The notes beneath the pieces are model-generated. The model had not been told where the DNA came from. It saw only the letters and a list, made by a program, of their open reading frames with translations, and did no database searches. Source: Microbulbifer sp. MKSA007 (GTDB lineage: Bacteria > Pseudomonadota > Gammaproteobacteria > Pseudomonadales > Cellvibrionaceae). From it: 64,000 nt of DNA. Both the position numbers and the translations under genes were made by a program. Below are positions 28,422 through 38,377 of this stretch, piece after piece; position 1 is the first letter of the stretch, and each line of letters opens with the position of its first letter. The stretch is taken from the NCBI GenBank assembly GCA_032615215.1, contig CP128433.1:1013501-1077500 (forward strand), in the 5' to 3' direction.

Positions 28422-29702
28422 TTAATCTGTCAGCGCAATTAGCTGGGCATTTTCGAGTTCCTCGGAAGAGGAGATAATGATTCTGTCTCCCTCTTGTAGG
28501 CCCGAGATAATCTCTACCTGTTTTAAGCCAAAGGCGCCTATCTGGATGGAAACTCGCTCCGCCTGTTGTTCGCTGTTCAAACGAAAGGCATGGTTGCCAC
28601 CGCTTTGATCGAGGAAGCCACCGCGTTTGACCAACAGTACGTTATTGCGGTTTTCCAGCAGTATGCGGGCGGTGAGGCGGAGATTTTGTCGAAGCTTTTT
28701 CGGCTGGCCCTCAGTGAAACGAACCCGTGCAACCACCTGACCGTTGATGACTTCGGGGGAGATTGCGGTAATTTCCCCGGATAATTCTTTTCCACCGAGA
28801 TTGATTGCCACGGCCATGCTGATGCCCAGGTCGTCGGCATAGTTTTCCGGCACCTTGGCCTCGAGTTCAAAGCTGGTGAGATCGACAACTGTAATAAGTG
28901 GCGCATTGGCGCCTACGGCGCTGCGCTGCGCCACAGCTAAGCTACCGACGGTGCCGTTGACCGGTGAGATAATGTTCAGCTCGCGTACACGGCGCTCAGT
29001 TTCTTCTACCTGAAGGCGTTGTTGTGAGACCTGGAGTTCCAGGTTCTGGGTTTCAAAGGTCAGTGATTCTTTTTCCAGTCCCGCATTTTGTACGGCTTGT
29101 TCGTACTCCAGCTGGGCTCGGGCCATATCGTCTTTGGTTTTTTCAAAATCCAGCCGCGAGATAATTTGCTTTTCCATAGACAGCTCTGCACGTCTTAACT
29201 CTCGCTTGGCAGCGGTGAGGTTGACTTTGGCCAGGTCGGCCTTTTGCTGGTTTTCCATATGCTGGCGTTTGGCCTGGATTTTTTGGCGCTGCAGGTTCAC
29301 CGTCAACTGGTTGAGTTGGGCGTTTTCCTGGGCCAGTTGATTGGATAGTTCCGGGCTGTCGACGGTGGCCAGCAATTGCCCTTCGTCAACGGTATCCCCA
29401 GCTTTCACCGCAAACTTCACAATGCCCTGGGCAGGGCTGAAAAGCGTGGGGCTGTTTGCAGCGACCACCTGGCCCTGAACCACCAGGTCCCGCACCAGGT
29501 CTCCTCGCTGGACTTGGGCGATATTGATTCGGGAAAGGGAAAGGGTGCTGTCGACGGAGCTATTGCTGTGCCAGGAATTGATACCCCAGATCAGGAATGC
29601 CACTGTCAAACTGGCAAATACCGAGGCTTTGACGACCTTTTTGTTCTTCCAAACCGGCACGGCTTCTATCTTGGTATCTTGCCTGGAAGTATCTCTAATC
29701 AT
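28422..29702 (-). CDS. Periplasmic adaptor subunit (HlyD/MacA-like) of the ABC exporter
   Basis: First gene of the exporter operon, 426 residues. It has an N-terminal cytoplasmic stretch, one TM helix at about 25-43 (VFASLTVAFLIWGINSW), a long coiled-coil hairpin (about 120-220, rich in Gln, Lys, Glu) between two lipoyl halves (LFSPAQGIVKFAVKAGDTV and ISPVNGTVGSLAV), and beta-barrel domains. This is the MacA/HlyD arrangement, joining the ABC permeases to an outer-membrane duct such as TolC, not encoded here. A sigma-54 type promoter lies about 105 bases upstream. Confidence 0.92.
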   Translation of the reverse strand: MIRDTSRQDTKIEAVPVWKNKKVVKASVFASLTVAFLIWGINSWHSNSSVDSTLSLSRINIAQVQRGDLVRDLVVQGQVVAANSPTLFSPAQGIVKFAVKAGDTVDEGQLLATVDSPELSNQLAQENAQLNQLTVNLQRQKIQAKRQHMENQQKADLAKVNLTAAKRELRRAELSMEKQIISRLDFEKTKDDMARAQLEYEQAVQNAGLEKESLTFETQNLELQVSQQRLQVEETERRVRELNIISPVNGTVGSLAVAQRSAVGANAPLITVVDLTSFELEAKVPENYADDLGISMAVAINLGGKELSGEITAISPEVINGQVVARVRFTEGQPKKLRQNLRLTARILLENRNNVLLVKRGGFLDQSGGNHAFRLNSEQQAERVSIQIGAFGLKQVEIISGLQEGDRIIISSSEELENAQLIALTD

Positions 29703-29807
29703 TGCGGCTTTCCGTTTCTCTTACTGTTTGCCTGTCATTGCTATTTGGATGCAGGCTTTTGGAAATTTGGATTCTGAGTTAAGAATCTGCTTGTTAGGAG
29801 GGGTATC

Positions 29808-29822
29808 GCAATAAGCATGCCA
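29808..29822 (-). promoter_or_regulatory. Sigma-54 (-24/-12) promoter of the ABC exporter operon
   Basis: Read on the minus strand the bases are TGGCATGCTTATTGC. The consensus is TGGCAC-N5-TTGC; here GG and GC are separated by exactly 10 bases and only the sixth base of the -24 box differs. Transcription would start near 29797, about 95 bases before the adaptor ATG at 29702. A sigma-54 activator gene lies in the same cluster. Confidence 0.8.
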
Positions 29823-29896
29823 ACAGTTAATTTTTATTTAACTTGTTGAAATAAAAGGAATTTTTTGAAACTTTGTAGTTTTTAGTTTTCTTGATG

Positions 29897-29952
29897 GTGT
29901 CCGCAAAAAGTGTCCGGTGTCCGCCTTGTCCACGGTCGGACGGCAGTGGACA
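29897..29952. promoter_or_regulatory. Cluster of GTGTCCG repeats, probable activator binding sites
   Basis: Three direct GTGTCCG copies (29897-29903, 29910-29916, 29917-29923), a TTGTCCAC (29926-29933) and an inverted GTGGACA (29946-29952) occur within 56 bases, 75-145 bases upstream of the sigma-54 promoter. This is where NtrC-type activators bind. The array also lies upstream of the divergent SulP gene. The rest of the 29703-30074 gap shows no gene. Confidence 0.55.
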
Positions 29953-30074
29953 GTTCTGATATTTGTCAGAGGAAAAGTGGGGGAGAGGGAGGCTGCGCCA
30001 TGCGGGGTTGCTGCCGTTTATGGTAGAGTGCGCGGCCTTTTTTTGATCAATCTCAATTTAATTAGCTGTCTCCT

Positions 30075-31577
30075 ATGTTTCCTTCGCTGCTCTCATCGAC
30101 CAAAGCCGACTGGTTCGGCAACATACGTCGGGATGTTCTCGCCGGCCTGGTAGTGGCCCTGGCTTTGATACCCGAAGCCATCGCTTTCTCGATTATCGCG
30201 GGCGTTGACCCCAGAGTCGGGCTCTACGCCTCTTTCTGTATCGCTGTTGTGATTGCATTTGTCGGCGGTCGCCCGGGAATGATCTCCGCTGCCACCGGGG
30301 CCATGGCTCTGCTGATGGTGACCCTGGTGAAAGAACACGGGTTGCAATATCTGCTTGCGGCAACCTTATTGACGGGGGTACTGCAGATTATTGCGGGTTA
30401 CCTGAAGCTGGGGAGCTTAATGAGTTTTGTCTCCCGGGCTGTGGTGACAGGGTTCGTCAATGCCCTGGCAATATTAATATTCCTGGCGCAAATGCCGGAA
30501 TTGATCGGCGGCACCTGGGAAGTCTATGCAATGACTGCGGCGGGTCTGGGGATTATTTACCTGTTCCCTTATATCCCCGTGATTGGCAAGGCTGTGCCAT
30601 CACCGCTGGTGTGTATTCTGCTCCTCACCGCAGTGGCAGTGACGATGGGATTGGATATTCGCACTGTCGGCGATATGGGTGAGCTGCCGGATACTCTGCC
30701 TGTGTTCCTCTGGCCAGATGTTCCGCTTAACTTTGAAACCTTACAGATTATCCTTCCCTACTCCGCAGGTCTGGCCGTAGTGGGCTTGTTGGAATCCCTG
30801 ATGACGGCGACGATTGTCGACGACCTGACGGATACTACCAGTGACAAGAACCGTGAGTGTAAAGGTCAAGGTATTGCCAATATTGCTGCGGGTACCCTGG
30901 GTGGTATGGCTGGCTGTGCCATGATCGGCCAGTCTGTTATTAATGTGAAATCCGGTGGCCGCGGCCGTCTTTCCACTCTGGTGGCCGGTATCGGTCTGCT
31001 GACACTGGTAGTGTTTATCAGTGACTGGGTTGCTGTGATCCCCATGGCGGCGCTGGTGGCAGTCATGATTATGGTCTCTATCGGCACCTTTGACTGGGGC
31101 TCCATCCGCAACTTGAAGCACTACCCACTCTCTACAAATTTGGTAATGCTGGCCACTGTGGTTGTGGTAGTGTGGACTCACAACCTGGCCTATGGTGTAT
31201 TTGTCGGTGTGCTATTGGCATCGCTCTTCTTTGCCAACAAAGTCAGTCACTTTATGTATGTGAGCAGCTCCCTGGATGAAAAGCAGAGTCGCCGCACTTA
31301 CAAGGTCATTGGGCAGGTATTTTTCAATTCAGCCGATAAGTTTACCGCTTCGTTTGATTTCAAAGAGGTGGTGGATACGGTGGTGATCGACCTCAACCGC
31401 GCGCACTTCTGGGATGTTTCCGGGGTTAATGCGCTAGACAAGGTGGTGCTTAAGTTCCGCCGTGAGGGAGCACAAGTCGAGCTGGTAGGATTGAATGAAG
31501 CCAGTGAAACGATCGTCGACCGTTTTGGCGTACACGATAAGCCCGAGGAAATTGAGCGGGTTCTTGGAGGACATTGA
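30075..31577 (+). CDS. SulP family inorganic anion transporter
   Basis: Inner-membrane anion transporter of the SLC26/SulP family, 500 residues, probably for sulfate or bicarbonate with Na+ or H+. Family blocks are visible: [56 protein letters not shown] and the C-terminal STAS domain (about 390-495; [22 protein letters not shown]). The [17 protein letters not shown] block fits the bacterial SulP branch that often pairs with a universal stress protein, as here. The ATG of the next gene overlaps its TGA by one base. Confidence 0.93.
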   Translation: MFPSLLSSTKADWFGNIRRDVLAGLVVALALIPEAIAFSIIAGVDPRVGLYASFCIAVVIAFVGGRPGMISAATGAMALLMVTLVKEHGLQYLLAATLLTGVLQIIAGYLKLGSLMSFVSRAVVTGFVNALAILIFLAQMPELIGGTWEVYAMTAAGLGIIYLFPYIPVIGKAVPSPLVCILLLTAVAVTMGLDIRTVGDMGELPDTLPVFLWPDVPLNFETLQIILPYSAGLAVVGLLESLMTATIVDDLTDTTSDKNRECKGQGIANIAAGTLGGMAGCAMIGQSVINVKSGGRGRLSTLVAGIGLLTLVVFISDWVAVIPMAALVAVMIMVSIGTFDWGSIRNLKHYPLSTNLVMLATVVVVVWTHNLAYGVFVGVLLASLFFANKVSHFMYVSSSLDEKQSRRTYKVIGQVFFNSADKFTASFDFKEVVDTVVIDLNRAHFWDVSGVNALDKVVLKFRREGAQVELVGLNEASETIVDRFGVHDKPEEIERVLGGH

Positions 31578-32479
31578 TGGCCGTAAGCAACAGCGAAAAT
31601 AACAATGAGAACACAGGCAATGGCGGCAAGGCGCCATTGATACTCTCCTGTATCGATGGCTCTCATTACACTGGAGCGGTGTGTGATTACTCGGCCTGGC
31701 TGGCCAGGAGCCTGCAAGCACCGTTAAAGCTGTTGCACAACATCGAAAGAAGCAGTGTCCCTGCGGTAACCGATTTTACCGGCAGCATTGGCCTGGGAAG
31801 TCAGGAGGAGTTACTGGAAGAGTTAACTGCGCTGGAGCAGCAGCGGGCGCAGTTAATGGTGCAGCAGGGCAAACTGATGCTACAGGCCGCCCGCAGCCGT
31901 GCCGAAGACGCCGGTGTGCAAAATATCAAAGCCTGCCAGCGTCACGACAGCCTGACAGAATCAGTGGTGGAAATGGAAGACTCCATTCGCGCGCTGGTGT
32001 TGGGAATTCGCGGTGAAGAGCACGGGGATTCTGAGCGTGGACTTGGCGCTCACCTGGAGACAGTAGTGCGCTCACTGCACAAGCCGATTCTGGTGGTCAA
32101 TCGGGACTTCACAGAGCCCAGCAGGGTGATGCTTGCCTACGATGGCAGTGAGGCCTCGTGCAAGGCATTGGCGATGGTTGCAGAGAGCCCATTATTTCGC
32201 GAACTCTCCTGTCACCTTGTCTATGTAGGGCCCGCTGAAACTGCGGAGAGTTTGTTGGCTGAAGCCTCGGCCAAACTGGATTCTGCAGGACTCACTTGTA
32301 CTACCAGTAATCTCACCGGCAATACCGTTGAAGCTTTGGTGGCTTACCAAACCGAGCACCAGATTGACCTAACCGTGATGGGAGCTTTCAGTCACAACCG
32401 CCTGCACGACCTTCTGATGGGAAGCATCACCGTAAAAATGTTGTTGAAAGCCCGCCAGCCTCTGTTGCTGTTGCGGTAG
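31577..32479 (+). CDS. Universal stress protein, tandem UspA domains
   Basis: Cytoplasmic protein of 300 residues built from two UspA-like halves (about 15-160 and 175-300). The second half has VMLAYDGSEASCKALAMV and ends VMGAFSHNRLHDLLMGSITVKMLLKARQPLLLLR, whose G-x2-(S)-x(8)-G-S pattern is like ATP-binding UspA; the first half is more divergent. Translation starts at ATG 31577, overlapping the SulP stop (TGATG) with GGAGG upstream, so the two proteins are made together and Usp may regulate or sense for the transporter (inference). Confidence 0.9.
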   Translation: MAVSNSENNNENTGNGGKAPLILSCIDGSHYTGAVCDYSAWLARSLQAPLKLLHNIERSSVPAVTDFTGSIGLGSQEELLEELTALEQQRAQLMVQQGKLMLQAARSRAEDAGVQNIKACQRHDSLTESVVEMEDSIRALVLGIRGEEHGDSERGLGAHLETVVRSLHKPILVVNRDFTEPSRVMLAYDGSEASCKALAMVAESPLFRELSCHLVYVGPAETAESLLAEASAKLDSAGLTCTTSNLTGNTVEALVAYQTEHQIDLTVMGAFSHNRLHDLLMGSITVKMLLKARQPLLLLR

Positions 32480-32498
32480 AAGCCCCTTCGCTTCCCAC

Positions 32499-34172
32499 TT
32501 AAAGTGCCAGTGCCGCTTCCCGGGGGCTGGCAAACCAGCGTAGGGGTTCTGCCTCATCAGGTAGTCTTAAATCGTAGAAATGGGCTTCGCGACCAACTTT
32601 GCGAAGCTCTTTTTCTCCCATCATTAAATAGCTCTTAAGATCTAAGTTGCAACGGTTCTCCTGCTCTTGTTGCGTGTCTTTCTCGGTAAATGTCAGCTGA
32701 GAAATATCAAGCGATGTCTTCATTTTTTTATCCTGATATCGCCATACGCCGGTGAGTGGGTCAAAACGGTAAAACGGCAACAATCTCCAGCCGTAGTTGG
32801 CGACCAGGGCCATTGCCTCCAATAAGTATTCGAAGACCTCCTCGCTGATAAAATAGTTAAAATTGAGTCTTATCCAACCGGGTCTCAGTACCTTGTGACC
32901 TTGCAGGATTTGTTCTTCCAGGGATTTACTGTGGGCCATATCGATACCCAATAAAGCGTGCCCATAGGGACCGGCACAGGAGCAGCCTCCGCGAACCTGA
33001 ATACCAAACAGGTCATTGAGCAATGCCACTACAAAACCGTAGTGAAGGTCCTTATTGTTCCATTTAATTCGCAAGGAGATGATGGATAGTCGCGCAGAGT
33101 CAGTATTGCCGAGTATCTCAATGGCCTCCTCCTCCGACCAGCGTTGCAGTGCCCGCTGTAAAAATTGGGTTTCGCGTCGACCAATCTCTTTTGTGCCCAC
33201 CGTCTGTTGAAGTCTGAAAACCATTCCGGCCCTGATCGACTCGATAATGGCTGGGGTGCCGCCCTCTTCACTGCGCTCGGCGTCTTCCAGATAGCGGTGA
33301 TCTTCCGGCGTGACATAAAGGACGATACCGCCTCCCGGTGTGGCAGGTACCGAATTTTTCAGCAGATCTTCGTGTACAACCAGAATACCTGGGGTGCCAG
33401 GTCCTCCGATGAATTTGTGCGGGGAGATAAACACGGCATCCTTTTGGTAGTGGCTATCCGGCGTTGCTGGCCCTTGCATATTAATTTGCACATAGGGTGC
33501 TGCGGCGGCGTAGTCCCAAAATGATAAAGCTCCGTGTTTTTTAAGGAGTGCAGTCACTGCCTCTACATCTGTTTTGATTCCGGTTACGTTAGAGGCCGCA
33601 GAAAAACTGCCGATTTTAAATGGTCTATGGGCATGGGCACGCAGTTCTGATTCCAGTACTTCAAGGTCAAGTTTGCCTCTTTGATCCAGTGGAATAGCGA
33701 TCAAATCGGCAATGCTCTCTCGCCAGGGGAGTTCATTGGAGTGGTGCTCGTATGGGCCGATAAAAATAACCGGGCGATCATGTTCGGGAATTCTACTTAA
33801 GAGCTGGTGTTGCCTATCCAGGTCTGCGGGCAGGCGCAAGTTGAGAATATCGATCAATTTGTTGATCGCGGCTGTTGCACCAGAACCACAAAAAATCACT
33901 TTATGGTTATCGCTGGCGTTGACTGCCTGACGAATTTCTTCACGGGCCTGCTCCCGTAGCGCGGTGGTATGGGCACCTGCATAAGAACTCTCGCTGTGGG
34001 TATTGGCATAGAAGGGCAGTACCTGCTGGCGGATAGTCTCTTCGATAAATGTCAGCGCACGACCGGAAGCTGTGTAATCGGCGTACACCAGAGGACGTTT
34101 TCCAAACGGCGTTACGATTGCTTGCAATTCGCCGATTACCGAGTCGCGAATGTGCTTTATCAGGTCTGTCAT
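32499..34172 (-). CDS. PLP-dependent aminotransferase class V-fold protein
   Basis: Cytoplasmic PLP enzyme of 557 residues, fold type I, class V (cysteine desulfurase/isopenicillin epimerase group). The PLP lysine lies in FISPHKFIGGPGTPG (SxHK), with FCGSGATAAINKLI as phosphate-binding segment and GGCSCAGPYGHALLG near the C-terminal domain. It is longer than IscS-type enzymes (about 400), with about 100 extra C-terminal residues. The Cys-rich loop recalls desulfurases, but substrate is unknown. An Lrp/AsnC gene diverges from it across 177 bases and probably regulates it. Confidence 0.88.
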   Translation of the reverse strand: MTDLIKHIRDSVIGELQAIVTPFGKRPLVYADYTASGRALTFIEETIRQQVLPFYANTHSESSYAGAHTTALREQAREEIRQAVNASDNHKVIFCGSGATAAINKLIDILNLRLPADLDRQHQLLSRIPEHDRPVIFIGPYEHHSNELPWRESIADLIAIPLDQRGKLDLEVLESELRAHAHRPFKIGSFSAASNVTGIKTDVEAVTALLKKHGALSFWDYAAAAPYVQINMQGPATPDSHYQKDAVFISPHKFIGGPGTPGILVVHEDLLKNSVPATPGGGIVLYVTPEDHRYLEDAERSEEGGTPAIIESIRAGMVFRLQQTVGTKEIGRRETQFLQRALQRWSEEEAIEILGNTDSARLSIISLRIKWNNKDLHYGFVVALLNDLFGIQVRGGCSCAGPYGHALLGIDMAHSKSLEEQILQGHKVLRPGWIRLNFNYFISEEVFEYLLEAMALVANYGWRLLPFYRFDPLTGVWRYQDKKMKTSLDISQLTFTEKDTQQEQENRCNLDLKSYLMMGEKELRKVGREAHFYDLRLPDEAEPLRWFASPREAALAL

Positions 34173-34349
34173 GATTTCCTTTCCCCTGTTTTGTGGGGCT
34201 CACTTTAGTCCCGAATGCTTGAAACAATGTCTCTACTTGTATCTTTTATTGTGTAATTTATGAATGAATGTGCCGATAATAAGATTTAAATCGTAAAGAT
34301 GTGCCATAAGGCGTCATTTTGTGTGATTGGGCGAGGCGGGGACTGAGTG

Positions 34350-34826
34350 ATGACTGAAGGATTAAGCAAATTGGATAGGGCAATACTAGAGCTGTTGCAG
34401 GCTGATGCGACCCTGTCAGTGGGGGACATTGCCGAGCGGGTTGGGATGTCCAAGTCGGCGTGCTGGCGCCGCATTCACCGTCTTGAGAATGAGGGGGTGA
34501 TTTGCGACAGGGTTACCCTCCTTGATCAGCAAAAACTGAACTTGCCGCTGACGGTCTATATTTCAATTCGTACGAACCAGCACAATGATCAGTGGGCCGC
34601 CCGTTTTAGCGAATTGATACAGGGGGTGGCTGAAATTCTTGAGGTCCATCGCATGAGTGGAGATTTGGACTATCTGATCAAAGCGGTAGTCACCGATATG
34701 CCTGGCTACGATCGTCTCTATAAGGAACTGATCAAGGCCGACCTGTTTGATGTCAGCTCCAGTTTTGTAATGGAGACGATGAAGCAGACAACCCGTTTAC
34801 CGCTAAATCATGCATTGTCCAAATAG
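34350..34826 (+). CDS. Lrp/AsnC family transcriptional regulator
   Basis: DNA-binding regulator of 158 residues with N-terminal helix-turn-helix (LDRAILELLQADATLSVGD then VGMSKSACWRRIHRLE) and C-terminal RAM/AsnC ligand-binding domain (HRMSGDLDYLIKAVV). Lrp-type proteins usually sense amino acids and often control a divergent gene, here the class V aminotransferase. ATG 34350 is used; GTG at 34347 is possible. Its last 19 bases overlap the convergent DUF2238 gene. Confidence 0.92.
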   Translation: MTEGLSKLDRAILELLQADATLSVGDIAERVGMSKSACWRRIHRLENEGVICDRVTLLDQQKLNLPLTVYISIRTNQHNDQWAARFSELIQGVAEILEVHRMSGDLDYLIKAVVTDMPGYDRLYKELIKADLFDVSSSFVMETMKQTTRLPLNHALSK

Positions 34827-35545
34827 GGCTGGACTCTAGCCGCGTCGATTACTCCACCAGTGGCGCAAGCGGGTTTCTCCCAGGGCGCTGTCACCCGGGG
34901 GGCCTTAAGACTGTTGCGAATCTCACTCCAGGCGTTGGAGTTCAACCACAGGTTCAGGGCGAGTACCACCAGCATAGTGGTGATAGAGCCGAGCCCCGCC
35001 AGCAGCATGTCTTTTTGCGCATCCCAAATATCTCCCTGGGAGCCAAGGAAGGCTGCGCCCAATTCTGGAGAGACAGCTTTTGCCGCTTGCCACTCGATGA
35101 TTTCGTAGATTGATGAGAGCGCAAAAGTCACGTCTACCGGGAAGAAATAGGCCCAGAATCCATGCAGCTGAGCCAGGCGCACAAGAACCTCTCGCACCGG
35201 ATAGGCCAGGAGAAGGCCAAAGCTGAAATGCACCAGGCGGTCGTACATATTGCGATCGGAGCCCAGCCATTCCTGCAAGGTGTAGCCAAAAGGAGTTTCG
35301 GCATAGGTGTAGTGAGAGCCGATCACATGAAGGCACATGAAGATGGTGATCAATGTATAGGAGATATTCGATAAGGGAAAACTCCGTGCACTGATCAAAA
35401 TGATCGGTAGAGCGGCAAATACCAGATAGTTCTCCAGCAACCAGTCATCGGGGTGCAGGGGGTTCCAGGCAGACCAGGCCCAGGTAATGGCAAATGTGGT
35501 CAATAAGAACAGATGGAACCAGTGTTGGCGAAGGAAAGTCTGCAT
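34808..35545 (-). CDS. DUF2238 domain inner-membrane protein (YjdF-like)
   Basis: A 245-residue polytopic membrane protein with about six hydrophobic helices. Family blocks are IGSHYTYAETPFG, RNMYDRLVHFSFGLLLAYPVRE and IYEIIEWQAAK, then LGSQGDIWDAQKDM, which are characteristic of DUF2238/YjdF. Function of the family is not known. The 3' end runs into the convergent Lrp/AsnC gene by 19 bases. Confidence 0.92.
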   Translation of the reverse strand: MQTFLRQHWFHLFLLTTFAITWAWSAWNPLHPDDWLLENYLVFAALPIILISARSFPLSNISYTLITIFMCLHVIGSHYTYAETPFGYTLQEWLGSDRNMYDRLVHFSFGLLLAYPVREVLVRLAQLHGFWAYFFPVDVTFALSSIYEIIEWQAAKAVSPELGAAFLGSQGDIWDAQKDMLLAGLGSITTMLVVLALNLWLNSNAWSEIRNSLKAPRVTAPWEKPACATGGVIDAARVQPYLDNA

Positions 35546-35631
35546 ATGTTTGGCGCCTCTACGTCGGGCTAGAGATTGGCGCCAGGATACACCATTGGAG
35601 GGGAATAGGAATTGCGTTGAATTACGGTCCG

Positions 35632-36204
35632 CTAATGCAATGCCGCGCGGTGTGGGAGTGCGGCAGTAATCGCGGCTTCCTCGTCGAGTAATTCAGATAG
35701 CCTCGCTTCCACTTTTTCGCGGGGAAAGTACTCCAGCGCGAGTTCGACAAATAGTTCGTGGTGGCGAGCTTCACTATCGGTGATGACCTGGTAGAAGGTC
35801 TTCAGGGGGCCAGCTGGCAGAGCTTCAGCCACCAGTCCAAAGCGCTCACACCCCCGCGCTTCGATAATCGCTGCGGTGAGCAGGCGGTCCATCAAGTATT
35901 CATCGGGCCCCCGGCGAATCAGTTGGCGCAGGGTGTTGATATACGGGTCTTTCACATCCGGTGCCTGGTAGATCCCTCGATCATGCATAATCTTGATAAC
36001 CTGGCGGAAGTGGTTCATTTCTTCCAGTGCCAGATTGATCATGGCTTCCACTAAAACGGGCTTGTCGGGATAGTGAGAGAACATGGATACCGCCATGCCG
36101 GAGGCCTTTTTCTCTGCGGCAGCATGGTCTTGCAGGAATCGATCAAAGTCGGCGAGCACCACTTGAGCCCAGGGTTTGGGGGTGTGAAATCGCAGTTCAA
36201 ACAT
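35632..36204 (-). CDS. miaE: tRNA-(ms2io6A)-hydroxylase
   Basis: Non-heme di-iron monooxygenase that hydroxylates the isopentenyl side chain of 2-methylthio-N6-isopentenyl-A37 in tRNA. The 190 residues show the ferritin-like four-helix bundle with iron ligands in the helices: LVEAMINLALEEMNHFRQV (ExxxxH type), AAIIEARGCERF, and DSEARHHELFVELA. Length suits the family. It stands between DUF2238 and thioesterase genes on the same strand with gaps of about 80 bases, so perhaps a loose operon. Confidence 0.94.
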   Translation of the reverse strand: MFELRFHTPKPWAQVVLADFDRFLQDHAAAEKKASGMAVSMFSHYPDKPVLVEAMINLALEEMNHFRQVIKIMHDRGIYQAPDVKDPYINTLRQLIRRGPDEYLMDRLLTAAIIEARGCERFGLVAEALPAGPLKTFYQVITDSEARHHELFVELALEYFPREKVEARLSELLDEEAAITAALPHRAALH

Positions 36205-36283
36205 AGTCGATGGCGGTTAGTGCAAAGCGTCAGTATACCGCCACCGGTTCACTGCTCTAGAGCGTTATTGCTCCGGGGTAGAG

Positions 36284-36712
36284 TCAGCTGGCAATTCTGC
36301 GTTCGCGAACCTCCCGCTCTTGTTGAGTAACAATTCGGGCCTGTTCCAGGGACATGCCGGCCTTTGCGTGAGGGGTGGGCTTGCCATGTGCGTCCAGCGC
36401 GACAAAAACAATTTGGTCTACTTGCACAATCAGCTGCTGTGACTGTTTGTTGCGAACCTCACAATGGACTGTGAGAGAGGTTTGGCCGATACCAACCACT
36501 TCGAATCCAAACTCCACCACATCACCGCAGCAAGCGGAGCTGACGAAGTCAATTTCCGACATCAGTTTGGTGACCAGCATTGGAGTACCCATCTGGCAGC
36601 CGGCAAAGATTGCTGCTTCCTCATCAATCCAGGACAGTAGCTGTCCGCCAAACAGGCGCTGGGCGGGATTGAGGTCTCCGGGTTTCACACAGTGTCGCGA
36701 ATAGTATTTCAC
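36284..36712 (-). CDS. Acyl-CoA thioesterase (hotdog fold, YciA/BACH-like)
   Basis: Cytoplasmic thioester hydrolase of 142 residues. Hotdog-domain signs are NPAQRLFGGQLLSWIDEEAA (active-site Asp in WIDE), TKLMSEIDFVSSACCGDVVE and QIVFVALDAHGKPTPH. This pattern belongs to the acyl-CoA thioesterases of the YciA/BACH type, which release CoA from short to long acyl chains. Transcribed divergently from fabV across a 480-base gap. Confidence 0.9.
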   Translation of the reverse strand: MKYYSRHCVKPGDLNPAQRLFGGQLLSWIDEEAAIFAGCQMGTPMLVTKLMSEIDFVSSACCGDVVEFGFEVVGIGQTSLTVHCEVRNKQSQQLIVQVDQIVFVALDAHGKPTPHAKAGMSLEQARIVTQQEREVRERRIAS

Positions 36713-37192
36713 TCTGACCTTCCTAACTTACTACAGGTTGAACAACGCTCGAGCCATCCCTGGCTTGCTGTATGACAGCGAAAAGCTTCCTTCACTGGTG
36801 AGACTGCATACAGCGTGCCAAGCCAGAAAAAGCGCAGTTGATGAATTTTCCTGTGGAAATATGTCAATTAGCCCTTTTGTGGCACCGGCTTGGCGCGACA
36901 TTAATCACTGTAGCCCCTTTTATGTGCAGGAAAGTCAGGAAATATCGATTTCCTGTTTGGGTTTTGAACAGGATATGGCGCTTTGGCCGGGATAGTAGAT
37001 ATTTTGGACGTCATCTATCGATTGTGGGAAATACCGCTATGGGACTCCTCGGCGACAGAGATTAGAATGGCCCACGAACCTGACCCAGGCGTCGCACTCA
37101 CGACCTTGGGTTGATAGTTCTCCGGAGCGCCACCAGCGTATCTGTAATCAGGTAACAACGATTCCCAAAAGACGAAGGGAGAGACTGTAAGG
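36713..37192. other. Divergent intergenic region, no gene supported
   Basis: The 480 bases between the thioesterase and fabV contain only short open frames without family resemblance or ribosome-binding sites. The promoters of both flanking genes should lie here, but I could not fix a -35/-10 pair with confidence. Confidence 0.6.
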
Positions 37193-38371
37193 ATGATCAT
37201 CCAGCCGAAAGTACGCGGTTTTATTTGTACCAATGCCCACCCGCAGGGCTGCGCTGCTAACGTACGCGAGCAGATTGAGTATATTCAGTCCCAGCCAGCG
37301 GTTGAAAATGGGCCCAAAAAGGTGCTGGTGATAGGTGCCTCCACAGGCTACGGCCTGGCATCACGAATTACAGCTGCTTTTGGTTGCGGCGCAAGCACCC
37401 TTGGTGTGTTCTTCGAGAAGCCGCCTACTGAAAAGCGCACGGCTTCTGCGGGTTATTACAATTCCGCAGCTTTTGAGCAGGAGGCCCACAAAGCGGGGCT
37501 TTACGCAAAGAGTATCAATGGCGATGCCTTTTCAGATGAGGTGAAAGCCCAGACTGTAGAGATGATCAAAGAAGACTTAGGTCAGGTTGATCTCGTGGTT
37601 TACAGCTTGGCATCCCCGCGTCGCACAGATCCGAAAAGCGGTGAGCTGTATAGCTCTGTCCTCAAGCCCATTAACAAATCTTACACTGCCAAGAATCTGA
37701 ACACTGACAAGCTGGAGATCTCCGATATTACTTTGGAGCCGGCGAGCGACGAAGAGATCGCAAATACCGTCAAGGTTATGGGTGGTGAAGACTGGGAACT
37801 GTGGATGCAGGCCCTCGGTGATGCCGGGGTATTGGCTGATAACTGCAAAACTGTGGCTTATACCTATATCGGTGAAAAGTTGACCTGGCCGATTTATGGT
37901 CACGCGACTATCGGTAAAGCTAAAGAAGATCTTGATCGCGCGGCAAAAGCGATCACCGATAACGGTAAGGCTGCGGCTAACGTTGCCGTTTTGAAGGCGC
38001 TGGTGACCCAATCCAGCTCTGCAATTCCGGTGATGCCACTCTATATCTCTCTTGCGTACAAAATCATGAAAGAAGAGGGGACTCATGAGGGCTGTATCGA
38101 ACAGCTATACCGCCTCTACACTGAGGGGCTCTATACCGATACTCCACGTCTCGATGATGTAAACCGTTTACGTATGGACGAGAAAGAACTGCGCCCTGAG
38201 ACTCAGGCGAAGATCGAAAAGCTCTGGCCAGAGGTAACTGCTGAGAACTTGTTTGACTTGACTGACTTCAAGGGCTATCAGGCGGATTTCCTCAAGTTGT
38301 TTGGATTTGGTGTTGATGGCGTTGATTACGATGCTGACACCTCACCCATGGTAGAAACCAAATTCAGCTGA
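37193..38371 (+). CDS. fabV: Trans-2-enoyl-ACP (enoyl-CoA) reductase FabV
   Basis: NADH-dependent enoyl reductase that completes each fatty-acid elongation cycle; FabV is an alternative to FabI and is known for triclosan resistance. The 392 residues start [20 protein letters not shown], typical of FabV, with the cofactor loop [11 protein letters not shown] near residue 48 and the catalytic Y-x8-K in [16 protein letters not shown] 37193 is preceded by AAGGGAGAG. It has its own terminator immediately downstream. Confidence 0.97.
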   Translation: MIIQPKVRGFICTNAHPQGCAANVREQIEYIQSQPAVENGPKKVLVIGASTGYGLASRITAAFGCGASTLGVFFEKPPTEKRTASAGYYNSAAFEQEAHKAGLYAKSINGDAFSDEVKAQTVEMIKEDLGQVDLVVYSLASPRRTDPKSGELYSSVLKPINKSYTAKNLNTDKLEISDITLEPASDEEIANTVKVMGGEDWELWMQALGDAGVLADNCKTVAYTYIGEKLTWPIYGHATIGKAKEDLDRAAKAITDNGKAAANVAVLKALVTQSSSAIPVMPLYISLAYKIMKEEGTHEGCIEQLYRLYTEGLYTDTPRLDDVNRLRMDEKELRPETQAKIEKLWPEVTAENLFDLTDFKGYQADFLKLFGFGVDGVDYDADTSPMVETKFS

Positions 38372-38377
38372 TATTTT

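Noticed and set aside
29897..29952. CRISPR-like or satellite repeat array
   Set aside because: Units are only 7 bases, unevenly spaced and partly inverted; binding sites explain them better.
36738..37065. Short open frames in the thioesterase-fabV gap
   Set aside because: They overlap one another, lack ribosome-binding sites and family resemblance.
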